In this document: positions 53,021-62,200 of the stretch, one piece after another
How the letters are laid out: the number at the start of each line of letters is the position of its first letter
Numbering within the stretch: the first letter of the stretch is position 1
DNA from: Candidatus Kapaibacterium sp.
GTDB taxonomy: Bacteria > Bacteroidota > Ignavibacteria > Kapaibacteriales > WFXC01
Reading direction: 5' to 3'
Assembly (NCBI GenBank): GCA_015490805.1
Contig: WFXC01000022.1
Location: forward strand, 21,960-85,959
DNA: 64,000 bases
Made by a program: the position numbers and the translations under genes
Notes under the pieces: model-generated
What the model saw: the letters and a program-made list of their open reading frames with translations, nothing else
Database searches by the model: none
Told to the model about the DNA's origin: nothing

Positions 53021-54421
53021 TTAGTGACGTCGCTTCTTCAGCTTCCGGGAGAAATGGTGCGAAGTAGGATATTTGGAGTGTTTCCGGTTGTGGATAGATG
53101 CCGTTCGGTGCAATGTGGTGGAAGAGTGGGAGAAGATTGACAAAGGAGATAGTCGATAGCTGGAGGAATGTTTGACTGTTGATTGAAGTTGTCGATGTAC
53201 TGCGCTTCGGGTAGATTTTGCAAAAATTTTTGCCTTCCGAGAATCTACAGATTTGATTGTTTTGTGCGATCGACGTAAAACAGTAGGTTGTGCTGTTTCC
53301 CGGTCGATAGTAGCGCTTTGGAGTGCAGCAGAAGACTGGGAAGGATGAGAGGAGCGATGCAGAGATGACCTGGTCGAAGCAGACTGGGAGGTTTTCGGCA
53401 GTTTACGCTTTGCTGGCCAATGGTTCGGTGAACTGGGGCGAGATACCGATGGTCTGGATTTGAGGGCAGGTGGCTCAGCACCTACTGCTCCGGGTATTCT
53501 GGAAGAACCCGGCACAGTGGATCGTCGGAGTACTGGTTTGTTGTGGATGTTTGGTTTGCTGTCGACTCGTTTCGGCTCTATTGCAGGAGATGGCGGTGTG
53601 CCAGAGCGGTGTAGGATAGGCTCCTGTGCTGTTTTGCTTTTCTCCGCTCCCACCATTTTTCTGGAAAGTGTTGAAACAGCAGGTGGCTCGGAGGAGCGTT
53701 GCAACACTGCCTTACGTTTGCCGGAGCCTGCTTCGGCATCAGGAATGTCCGAGCGGATTGAGGTTGCAGACTTGACCCCTGGGGTGAACGCCGGAGAGCG
53801 TTCGGGAGAGACTGGAACATTGTCAACCTTTCCTTTCGCTGGCGTGAGATGGCCGATCAGGCGGGGAACGGTGGGTACGTCTTTGTCAATTTCTGCATCG
53901 TAGCGTACAATGCTGGGGTGGAAAGTTGGAGTAGAGTGTCGCGGTGATGGGTTCAGAGGGGCATAAGGATCGTAGGGATGGGGTGAGAAACAGGGGCGAT
54001 GATGGTGCCAATATGGATCGTACCACCAATCAGAACAAAACCAGCTAATTGGATGCCACGGATACCAGAAGTAGATGATAACCGTTCGGGATGGGCGCCA
54101 CCAGTAGCAGTCCCGGACGTACCAGTCGTAGCGGTAATAGTCCCACCAAGGAACGGCTACGGGAACAACGATAACGTCCGGATCATCACTCAGGATGATG
54201 GTGGTCTGATTTTGAGGTCGGGAGATGATAACCGTTGTGTCATAGGTGGTACTGGGACTCTCTTCGACAACCGTCACGGCGTCGGCCGAGGATTCTTGTT
54301 TGATAATTATGGTATTGTGATAGCCGAAGTACTGGTGTTTGTACGAGAGCGAAGCGTCCGAACAGGCAGTGAGCGACAGTGCGAGAATTCCGATCAAGAG
54401 GGCGATCATGGAGCGTGTCAT
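53021..54421 (-). CDS. Lipoprotein with aromatic-rich segment and basic tail of recurring L-x-R-S motifs
   Basis: A 466-residue protein with a lipobox (LTAC, Cys20). Residues about 90-160 are extraordinarily Trp/Tyr/His/Pro-rich (VPWWDYYRYDWYVRDCYWW and SWFCSDWWYDPYWHHH). From about 180 to the end it is Ser/Pro/Arg/Lys/His-rich and lacks hydrophobic runs, with a motif of the type VLRRS/LHRS/LQRS appearing about five to seven times (VLQRSSEPP, ILHRSGTPP, VLRRSTVPG, SLHRSSHPS, VLRRSHKTI), ending RKLKKRRH. AGGGG before 54421 decides the start. I do not recognise a family. Divergent from the MenE-like gene, 80 bases apart. Confidence 0.7.
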   Translation of the reverse strand: MTRSMIALLIGILALSLTACSDASLSYKHQYFGYHNTIIIKQESSADAVTVVEESPSTTYDTTVIISRPQNQTTIILSDDPDVIVVPVAVPWWDYYRYDWYVRDCYWWRPSRTVIIYFWYPWHPISWFCSDWWYDPYWHHHRPCFSPHPYDPYAPLNPSPRHSTPTFHPSIVRYDAEIDKDVPTVPRLIGHLTPAKGKVDNVPVSPERSPAFTPGVKSATSIRSDIPDAEAGSGKRKAVLQRSSEPPAVSTLSRKMVGAEKSKTAQEPILHRSGTPPSPAIEPKRVDSKPNIHNKPVLRRSTVPGSSRIPGAVGAEPPALKSRPSVSRPSSPNHWPAKRKLPKTSQSASTRSSLHRSSHPSQSSAALQSATIDRETAQPTVLRRSHKTIKSVDSRKAKIFAKSTRSAVHRQLQSTVKHSSSYRLSPLSIFSHSSTTLHRTASIHNRKHSKYPTSHHFSRKLKKRRH

Positions 54422-54501
54422 CAGTGTACCCCTGATTGTTACACCACATTCCGTTGTAGGGCGTTCTTTTAGAAACCTCTTGAAGGCAGAAGGTTTAATG
54501 G

Positions 54502-55932
54502 ATGGAGGATTGTATTGTGCAGGCTGCGGAGATTGTCGATCGGATGCGCCGCTTTGGTTCGAGCGTTGCACTGGTCAGTCCAGCCGGCGAAGCAATCCGG
54601 TATGCTGCACTGGCAGAGCAGGTGCAGCAAGTTGCGGCGCGGCTGTCGGAATTGCTTGAGCCTGGTTCCCCGGTTACGTGTGTTATTGATCGTCCTTCGG
54701 TTCCCTGGATCGTTACTCTCTATGCATTGATGTGGCGCCGCTATCAGGTGAGGCTTCTTTCTGCGCAGACTCCATTGATGTTATTGCAAAGCAAAATCAT
54801 AACAGACCGCCCCTTCCCCAAGGTACCAACTATAGAGTTGTCTGCGCTTTTTACCGCTCCCTCTACTTCTCGACTGATCGGGGAGGAGAAGCAGCAAAAC
54901 CAGGAGACCTCTGCTCTAACCCTCATTCGAACGTCTGGCAGCAGCGGCGAGCCGAAGGATGTGGCTTTGAGCTTTGCCAATCACTGGTTCAATGCACTGG
55001 GATCGCACCAGAATCTACCGTTTGGTGAAGGCGATCGCTGGTTGTTAAGTCTGCCATTATACCACGTTTCGGGGCTGTCGCTACTGTTTCGTGCGCTGGT
55101 TGCTGGAGGGACACTGGTATTAGCAGATTCGTGGCGACTGCTCCCGAAGCTGTCAGTTGATTACGTCTCATTTGTGCCGTTGCAATTAGTGCGATTGCTG
55201 CAATCGGCAGAGGGGATTCAGGCATTGCAACGACTGAAAGCAGTGCTGCTGGGAGGAGCAATAGCACCCCAGGCAGTGCTGGAAAAAGCCTTTCACATGG
55301 GAATTCCGGTGCGGACGACCTATGGGCTAACAGAAACAGCGTCGCAGGTGACGACGCTGCCAGCAACGCGGGATTTTCCAAAGTGGTTATCGGCAGGGAA
55401 GCTACTTCCGTACCGGCGACTACGCATTATCGATGGAGAAATCTGCGTCGCGGGAAAGGTGCTGACATCCGGGTATTGGACCTCCAGAGGACTGGAGCCG
55501 CTACCGCTCCGGGATGGGTTTTTTCCAACGGGTGACATTGGAGAGCTGGATTCTGATGGATTCCTGTTCGTTCGCGGGCGCCGGGATACAATGTTTCAGT
55601 CGGGTGGAGTGAAAATTTTTCCTGAGGAAATTGAAAAAGCGCTGTTCCGCATACCGGGGATCACCGGAGCGTGGGTCGTACCGGTGGCACATCCAGAGTA
55701 TGGACATCGTCCCATTGCCTTCGTCGAATGGGAAAAGACGATGGTATCTTCACCGTCGGAGTCCGCTCTGCGAGAGCAGCTCCGGGAGTGGCTGGACCGC
55801 TACAAAATTCCAGACCGAATTCTTCTACTGCCAGCAGAATTCCGCGGCAAGATGAAAGTGCCCAGAAAGGCACTGCAAGCCTACGCGGAGCAGTGGATGA
55901 AGCAGGAAGGAGGCAGGCTTCCTAAAACGTAG
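54502..55932 (+). CDS. menE: AMP-binding acyl-CoA ligase, MenE-like
   Basis: A 476-residue ANL-superfamily enzyme: P-loop LIRTSGSSGEPKDVALS, LPLYHVSGLSLLFRALVAGG, A5 motif TTYGLTETASQ, FFPTGDIGELDSDGFLFVRGRRDTMFQSGG with the catalytic hinge, and Lys in GKMKVPRKAL. The length, the short N-terminal domain and the LYHVSGLS motif fit o-succinylbenzoate-CoA ligase of menaquinone synthesis, but no other men gene is nearby. AAGG lies 8-11 bases before the ATG. Confidence 0.8.
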   Translation: MEDCIVQAAEIVDRMRRFGSSVALVSPAGEAIRYAALAEQVQQVAARLSELLEPGSPVTCVIDRPSVPWIVTLYALMWRRYQVRLLSAQTPLMLLQSKIITDRPFPKVPTIELSALFTAPSTSRLIGEEKQQNQETSALTLIRTSGSSGEPKDVALSFANHWFNALGSHQNLPFGEGDRWLLSLPLYHVSGLSLLFRALVAGGTLVLADSWRLLPKLSVDYVSFVPLQLVRLLQSAEGIQALQRLKAVLLGGAIAPQAVLEKAFHMGIPVRTTYGLTETASQVTTLPATRDFPKWLSAGKLLPYRRLRIIDGEICVAGKVLTSGYWTSRGLEPLPLRDGFFPTGDIGELDSDGFLFVRGRRDTMFQSGGVKIFPEEIEKALFRIPGITGAWVVPVAHPEYGHRPIAFVEWEKTMVSSPSESALREQLREWLDRYKIPDRILLLPAEFRGKMKVPRKALQAYAEQWMKQEGGRLPKT

Positions 55933-56181
55933 GGGGATAGTGGCATTCTACGGGAACGCCGGTGTTGGGGTGCTGAGTGTAGTCGGCAAGGATGCAGGCT
56001 TAAGGGCGTGCTCTGCTACCGACAGTGTGTGCTTCCGGTGCAATGTGCAGAGCATCGAAATGGTGTGAAATTTGGTTCTTTTTCCACTGACCAGCACAGC
56101 TTTTGATCCTTTTTGATTTTTGATCCTTTTTGATGTTTTTTGTATATTTTCCTATTGCGGAGGTGAAAGAAGTTCGAAGGT
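55933..56181. other. Intergenic region with T-rich tract
   Basis: 249 bases between the MenE-like gene and the small ORF. The left half shows nothing I can name. The right half contains the T-rich 17-bp tandem repeat at 56101-56134 and then TGTATATTTTCC, an AT-rich stretch that may hold the promoter of the downstream genes. Confidence 0.5.
56101..56134. repeat. Exact 17-bp tandem repeat, T-rich
   Basis: TTTTGATCCTTTTTGAT occurs twice in direct tandem (56101-56117 and 56118-56134), giving four TTTTGAT units in 34 bases, with a shorter T6 run just after. It stands out from the surrounding mixed sequence and lies about 50-80 bases before the small ORF. It could be a UP-like promoter element or a regulator site. 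Confidence 0.8.
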
Positions 56182-56334
56182 ATGAGTGAAAAGGTCTTCT
56201 CCAAAAGTCGGTTAGAGGTAACGATGGTGCCGCCGAGTGATACATTGCCGTTTGCGTATGGGTATCTGTACGAAGTGGATTTGCAGGGACAGATCATCCG
56301 GCAGTTGACGATGACACCGTTGCCATTTAAGTAG
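56182..56334 (+). CDS. Possible 50-residue small protein
   Basis: ATG 56182 to TAG 56334 encodes 50 residues with no low-complexity bias: it begins MSEKVFSKSRLEV and ends LTMTPLPFK. It is soluble, with no signal. An in-frame TGA at 56164 fixes the upstream limit. GGAGGTGAAAG lies 12 or more bases upstream and GAAGG almost touches the ATG, so the ribosome site is not ideal. It precedes the lipoprotein gene by 24 bases. No family recognised; coding status uncertain. Confidence 0.4.
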   Translation: MSEKVFSKSRLEVTMVPPSDTLPFAYGYLYEVDLQGQIIRQLTMTPLPFK

Positions 56335-56358
56335 TGTTTCACAAAGAGGAGTCTAGAG

Positions 56359-57198
56359 ATGTTGCGATGGTGGATGGTGGTGGTAGTGGCAATAGGCGCC
56401 GTTGGTGGAGGAATGATGGGGGGATGTGAGAATGTGACTGGACCACGGGAGACATCGTGGGTGATGCCGTTGGATTCAGGGAATTGGTGGGAATATGAAT
56501 GGGTGACAGAGAGTTCTGATGTGCCGAAGTTTGCAAAGTGGGTTCGGATAGAGGTAGCAGGATCCCGATGGGTTGATGGTCGTCCGGCGGCGGTGGTGGT
56601 GTGGCACTGGCGGTTCGATTATGGAGAGTTTCGGAGGGATACGATGTTTTGGGAGGAGCGGAATGGACAGTTGTGGCAGTACTGGCGATGGTGGGGGCGA
56701 GTGTTTGATAAAAGCTCAGGCTATGGATGGAAAGCACAAGTTCGGTGGTTGCCATTGGCAGATTTTGAAAAACCGAGCTGGAGTTATCATTATCCTCTCA
56801 CTGATCTCGATACGGCAGCGGCACATCTGATCGACGTGGAAAAAGAGAGATCGATACTCATCGTGTTTGTTCCGGACACTGCCGAGTACGGAGCCCGGTA
56901 TGAAGGGCGGCAGGCTGTAACGTTTATGGATACATCCGTTGTTGCGTTGCGGTATCGCATTGGATTGCGAGTTCAGTATACAGCGTACGTTACAGTATAC
57001 GGACAACGGGGACGAAGTGACACGGTGTCTCCGGGATGTGATGGGGAATGGCTCTGGATCTGGGTGGTTCCGGGGATTGGGGTCGTGCAGTTCCAACTGG
57101 CAAGTGATTGGTCGTTAGGGTTTGAATACGGTTACACTCCCTGCGAACCGAGGCAGCCAGCAATGTGGCGTTTGCGGAGATATTCAATTCGACAGTGA
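56359..57198 (+). CDS. Trp-rich lipoprotein of unknown function
   Basis: A 279-residue protein with an N-terminal leader and lipobox MMGGC (Cys23). The mature part begins with a charged linker and then PLDSGNWWEYEW, an opening shared by many secreted Bacteroidota lipoproteins of unknown role. It is unusually rich in Trp (WHWRFDYGEF, LWQYWRWWGRVF, EWLWIWVVPGIGVVQF) and probably a beta-sandwich; the VVPGIGVVQ ending recalls lipoproteins in which this strand closes a barrel-like sheet. It is convergent with the OmpA-family gene, with 4 bases between stops. Confidence 0.7.
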   Translation: MLRWWMVVVVAIGAVGGGMMGGCENVTGPRETSWVMPLDSGNWWEYEWVTESSDVPKFAKWVRIEVAGSRWVDGRPAAVVVWHWRFDYGEFRRDTMFWEERNGQLWQYWRWWGRVFDKSSGYGWKAQVRWLPLADFEKPSWSYHYPLTDLDTAAAHLIDVEKERSILIVFVPDTAEYGARYEGRQAVTFMDTSVVALRYRIGLRVQYTAYVTVYGQRGRSDTVSPGCDGEWLWIWVVPGIGVVQFQLASDWSLGFEYGYTPCEPRQPAMWRLRRYSIRQ

Positions 57199-57202
57199 GA
57201 GA

Positions 57203-59266
57203 CTACTCCGGTGTGAGTGGTGTTCGGATGATGATTTGCACTGTCCGGGAGTAGCTCCGCCCTTCTGGCAAGTCGTTATCGTACAGGAGCATATCCGAAC
57301 CAATGGCCGTGTATGAAAGCTGAGAAGGCGAAACGCCACTTCGCTGTAAGGCTTTCATCACTTCTTTACAGCGTGCTTCTGCCAGCTTTTTGTTGTAATC
57401 TTTTAGCCCGATACGGTCGGTATAGCCGAGGATTGTGACCTGTGAGTTCGGTTTAATCTGCGAAACGACGTCTTTGAGAATCTTGAGGTTTCGCGGACCC
57501 AGATCTGCTTTGTCAAAGGCGAAGAGAATGAGTGAGAATTTTTCGATCAGCGTATCTTTCGATCCAATTTGCCGCTTGAGGTTTACGGTGAGTGAAGTGA
57601 AAGGAAGCGCTGTTTCCGTCGCTCGTTGCTGCCGTGCGCTGTCAACCAGCGTGGCAAGGATATGCAGAGAATCGCTCTGGAATCGGGCGAATTGGTGAGG
57701 ATTCAATGTCCACTGGAGCGTATCGGGAGGGGAATTCCCTTCATATAGGATCGTATCGTAAGAGTTGATCGTTGCTTCAACAGCAAAGCGTCTGACACCT
57801 GCTTCTGCTGTCACCGCGGGTAGGATCAGCAGTGCGCTGGGAGTAATGGTTCGGCTGACGTGGCGAATCTGGACCGGTAGGGTGATGGCGTCGATGTCAG
57901 CACTAATATCCACTCGTTCTAACTCTTCCCAGAGATCCTGCGTCCATTGATAATTCGGAGGTGGTGGGGAAGCAGTGCGGGTTTTTATGCGAATTCGCCG
58001 AGGATCAATGCGCCATACCGTTGTCAGGTATTCTTTGATTGCCGCCGCTCGAGCCTTTGCGGTGCCTTTTGGGATGGAGCGTTCCCGCGAAGGAGGCACC
58101 GTAATGGCAGTCAGTGTGAGCGTTGCCTGGGGATGCTGCTGCATTCGGTAACCAACGATGTTGAGCAGATGACGGTAAATAGCCAAAGCATCAGCTGGTA
58201 AAGAAGTAGGCGAGAAGTACTGCACCTGTTCAGGTTGGAGCGCTACCTGATGGGTTCGATCTAAGGACGTGCCGTTCTGTTCAAAAAATACACTGGGTAA
58301 CAGTGGGAAACTTTCCTTTAGTTCCTGTTCTTCTAACACGATTGAAGGATGTGGCTCTACTGTCCCGTCACTGAAAACACCGTAAACCGTAGTGACAAGG
58401 TGGATCGCCGGAGGCGGCGGCTTCGGGAGCGATGGGATAATCACCGGTGCTGGAAGAATGTCTGGTGTTCGAATAGGAGGAGATGGCGGAGGGAAATGAG
58501 GAACCAGCGGGATTGCAACCGTAAGAGCAAGGTGAAGTGAGTGCATACGCCAGATGCTGTCCTTTAACACGGTGTTCAACTGGTGCGTGTACTGCAACTC
58601 TGGCGTGATCCGCAACGTGGTGCTGAGTGGTAAGGTGTACCCGACACCGAGCGTTATTCCATAGAGCCAGGCGGAAAGATCCGGAATTTCCCCGGATTGC
58701 TCATTCCGGACAGTGCTGTAATTTTCAAAGGTTGCATTGGGAGGAGATACAAGAATTTCTTTCTCGTCAAAAGTACCGGAGAGGGTATATCCAAGTCGGA
58801 AACCAGCACGTATACTGAGGGGGAAGTCGAAGGGGAAAGCCTGAGCCGAGGGTTCCAGATAAGCATAGGAAATTCTGTTATTGAGCCGAAATTCTGTTAC
58901 TGCTCTTTGAATGCTTCCATCCGGCTGGAGGATAGATGCGTTGTCATCGATCTGGGAGAGTGTGCCAGAGTTCCACGCAATCCCACCGGCGATCTGGAAG
59001 GTAAGGTAGGGATTGAGGGGGAGCTGGAAAAATCCTGCCAGCCCAAGTCCGATTCCTTCGCCCGACTGGTAGAAGGGACAACAGTTAGGAAATCCCGGCA
59101 ATTGTTTGAATCCCGCACGATGGAGGTTAGCACCTCCAGCAATACGGGCACCGACAGAAGGAAAGAGAGTCAATACTTGAGTTTCAGGGGTAACCCGAAA
59201 AGGTAGTTGTGCATACCCCAAAAATGCTGTTGCTAGAAATACCAAGGCAAAGGGACACCGTAGCAT
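57203..59266 (-). CDS. OmpA-family outer-membrane protein with N-terminal barrel
   Basis: A 687-residue protein. Signal peptide to about 20, a beta-barrel (about 25-255), a Pro-rich linker (PHFPPPSPPIRTPDILPAP), a middle domain, and a C-terminal OmpA peptidoglycan-binding domain (about 575-680) with ILFAFDKADLGPRNLKILKDV, TILGYTDRIGLKDYNKKLAEARC and EGRSYSRTVQI, holding the Asp and Arg that bind diaminopimelate. Its ATG overlaps the stop of the Ig/ASH giant gene by one base (TGATG). It may anchor or support that secreted protein (inference). Confidence 0.85.
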   Translation of the reverse strand: MLRCPFALVFLATAFLGYAQLPFRVTPETQVLTLFPSVGARIAGGANLHRAGFKQLPGFPNCCPFYQSGEGIGLGLAGFFQLPLNPYLTFQIAGGIAWNSGTLSQIDDNASILQPDGSIQRAVTEFRLNNRISYAYLEPSAQAFPFDFPLSIRAGFRLGYTLSGTFDEKEILVSPPNATFENYSTVRNEQSGEIPDLSAWLYGITLGVGYTLPLSTTLRITPELQYTHQLNTVLKDSIWRMHSLHLALTVAIPLVPHFPPPSPPIRTPDILPAPVIIPSLPKPPPPAIHLVTTVYGVFSDGTVEPHPSIVLEEQELKESFPLLPSVFFEQNGTSLDRTHQVALQPEQVQYFSPTSLPADALAIYRHLLNIVGYRMQQHPQATLTLTAITVPPSRERSIPKGTAKARAAAIKEYLTTVWRIDPRRIRIKTRTASPPPPNYQWTQDLWEELERVDISADIDAITLPVQIRHVSRTITPSALLILPAVTAEAGVRRFAVEATINSYDTILYEGNSPPDTLQWTLNPHQFARFQSDSLHILATLVDSARQQRATETALPFTSLTVNLKRQIGSKDTLIEKFSLILFAFDKADLGPRNLKILKDVVSQIKPNSQVTILGYTDRIGLKDYNKKLAEARCKEVMKALQRSGVSPSQLSYTAIGSDMLLYDNDLPEGRSYSRTVQIIIRTPLTPE

Positions 59267-62200
59267 CACTTAATTACGCGCACTTGTTTTTTGTCAACGC
59301 GATTTGGACTTTCCAGGAGGAGGAAATACGATCCAGAAGGAATTTGTTGTACTGGGATACGGATAACTTCGTGGGCATAGCCGTTGGGAGCAACGCGAGA
59401 AAGATCCCATTGGCGAACAAAGTATGTTTTTCCAGAGATGCCAACCAGTCGTAGTGTGGCAGTTCCGCGATTCCCGATCAATTCCACAACGACTGTCATT
59501 TCAGTGTGAGCAGGATCTGGATGTACGTCCGTAATGCCGAAGTTGTTGTACAGCCGAACCAGCCGACGCCCTCCAGCTTCACAAATACCGGTAAGGGAAA
59601 GATACCCAGGTGTGAGAACGGTGTTTTCAACACTACCTAATTCCACGTCCCAGCGGACAGAATCGATGAACAGCGGCGTTCCTGTTGCATCACCGAACAA
59701 GGCTTCGCCCACCATAGTGGTCAATGTCATCGGTGGGGTCGGGAGAGTGGGAAGGTCCTGATCGGTAAGTTGAATGGTGACAACACGGTCGTAATTCGGT
59801 AGCAGGACAGAGGAGAGAATTCGACCACGCGTGACCGTGTAGGGATAGAAGATGGTACCGCGAAAGCGAAGGGTAAGCGTAACCGATCGGATTTGGCGAA
59901 TTTCAGAAAGCCGATCTGCAGCGATTAGGGAGATAGGAATCTGAACGTTTCGAGATCCGATTGGTGCTGAGATTGTTGGCAGTGCCAGTCCAACCGTAGC
60001 CTCCGGCAGCGGGATTCCCCGGCCCTGAAGTTGGATCGTTGGTGTGCCACCAGTAGTCAGGAACGTTAGTTGCGCATTCTTTGGTCCCACGGTTTGTGGA
60101 GCAAAGAAAACTCCGATGGTGATGCTATCGCCGACGTCGAGGGTAATGTCAGGGGTAAAGTCGGTAATCACAAATTCACCCGTTGCAGGCGAAAGTATTG
60201 GATTCTGGATTTTGCCCGGCGCTTTCCCAACATTTTTGATGGTAATAGTGCGGATCGGTGATTGCTGCGTAACCATTACGTCGCCGAAATCGATGAGCAA
60301 AGAAGCGGGATTGGTAACGATAATGACTGGACGTGGCGCGTTCGTTGCTTCAGCTACTAATTGAGTGGCAAATTCCAGCGAGCAGGGATCAGAGGTTTTG
60401 TATTGCAGCGTGTCGCGATACGTTCCAGCAACAGTCGGAGCAAATTCGATCAACACTTGCAGAGAGTCATCCGGAGCGATGATCGCTGGTAGCGGTGGCA
60501 GTGTGCCGACAATGCGGAACGGTGGCGACAAGGGTGGTAGGGAGTCAATCTGCAGAGGAACAGTGCCGGTATTGTGGAAATACGTTGCCGTCGTGATGGG
60601 AGCATCATCGACGTAGATCGTTGGAAAGAGCAGAATCGGCGGCGCAAATGCCTGTGCTGTTTCCAGCCGTCCTTCCAGTGGAATCTCAATGGTGTAGTCA
60701 CACGGATCCAAGATGATCTGCAAAGTGCCAGCGTTGTCACCCAGCGTCGCAGCAGAGACATCGAACCATACGCGGAAGTGGAGCGGAGACTGCGAATTGA
60801 TCGTATCATTGAGCTGCAAATCGGTATAGAAAGGACCGCTTATTTGATAGCTGGCGATGCTACCAGTAAACGCCTGATTGGTGCTTCCGTCAAGTGTAAG
60901 CTGCACTACAGGATCTTCAGTGACCTGACAGTCCACAATCGAACCGAATTGCACGGCTGTGGGAGTGACAGTGAACGTAATGCCCGTTTTTTTGCCGGTC
61001 AGTCGAAGCGTTCGCATAATGGTGCAACTTTCCGCTTCAAAGAGCAACTGCGCCGTTACTGCGTGAGTTCCAGTGCTGAGCGGACGGTAGCGAATCCGAA
61101 CCGTTCGACTTTCACCGGGCTCAATGGTAAGCGGGTACGGAGTGAGGAGATCAAAATTCGTGGAGGCGGTAAAATTGACAAGGCGCAGTTGCAAAGTCGA
61201 CGGATTGGTAATTGTCAGCAAGGTATCGCGGAAGCTATCGCATTCCAGCAGGGTCCCAAAGTCCACAGATTGCGCTGAAAGTTGAACCCGCGGTTCGACA
61301 TACGATCCGGCAAGAGTAATGCGGAGACTATCGCGACAACTGCCCGCAGCGTATGGAATGAGCATTGTTTGTGTGTACACATTGGGGGTGCTTGCGCTGA
61401 ACTGGATCGTGAGTGTCAGCGTATCGCCGGGCGGAAGCGTGATGGGGAAAATTCCCGGTGGTGGTGACAGTAACTGGAATGGGGATGAAAGAATGGGGCG
61501 GGCTAAGGTTAGGTGATCCGTTCCATTATTGATAACAGTGACAGTCGTGTCGCGCAAAGAATTCCCGCATCCCAGAACGCGTCCGAAGTCTACCTGCGCC
61601 GGCATTACACCAGCAACAGCGGAAAGCCGCTCGCCTTTAACGGTTAATTCCACCGCTACGTCGGGACATCGAGTGTTTTCGATGCGGATCGTGCCAATTG
61701 CCACTCCGGGAGTGCTGCCCACATACCGGATCCAGACGGTGATGGTAGTGTCCGGTGGCAGGACAGATCCGGCACTGAGGTTGAGAACACTGAAATCAGG
61801 ATGCGTTGAGGTAACCTGAGCGATGATGACAGGAATATCACTGTTGTTGACCAGTGGGAAACTAAGAACAGTGTCGGACTGGCAGCCGTCCAGTTGCCCA
61901 AAATCGAGAACATCATCAGGAATTTGAGCAGAATAGTCGATCTGAATGCTTCGAGCGTGGAGCTGCACGGCTCGGGTGTAATTGCACGGCTCAGCGGCAA
62001 TGTACATCATTTCAGTGTAGTTGCCCGCGGTTCCCTGCCCATCAAACTCGATGGTAATCGCCTGTCGCTCGCCCGGTGCAACGGAGAAAGGAACCGATGG
62101 GCTTACCAGACGGAAGTGGGTGGGATCGGAAAAGGTAATGGCGGTGATCAACAGGGGAGTATCGCCGGTGTTTTCTAAGGTGTCCACAAACTGTGCCGGC

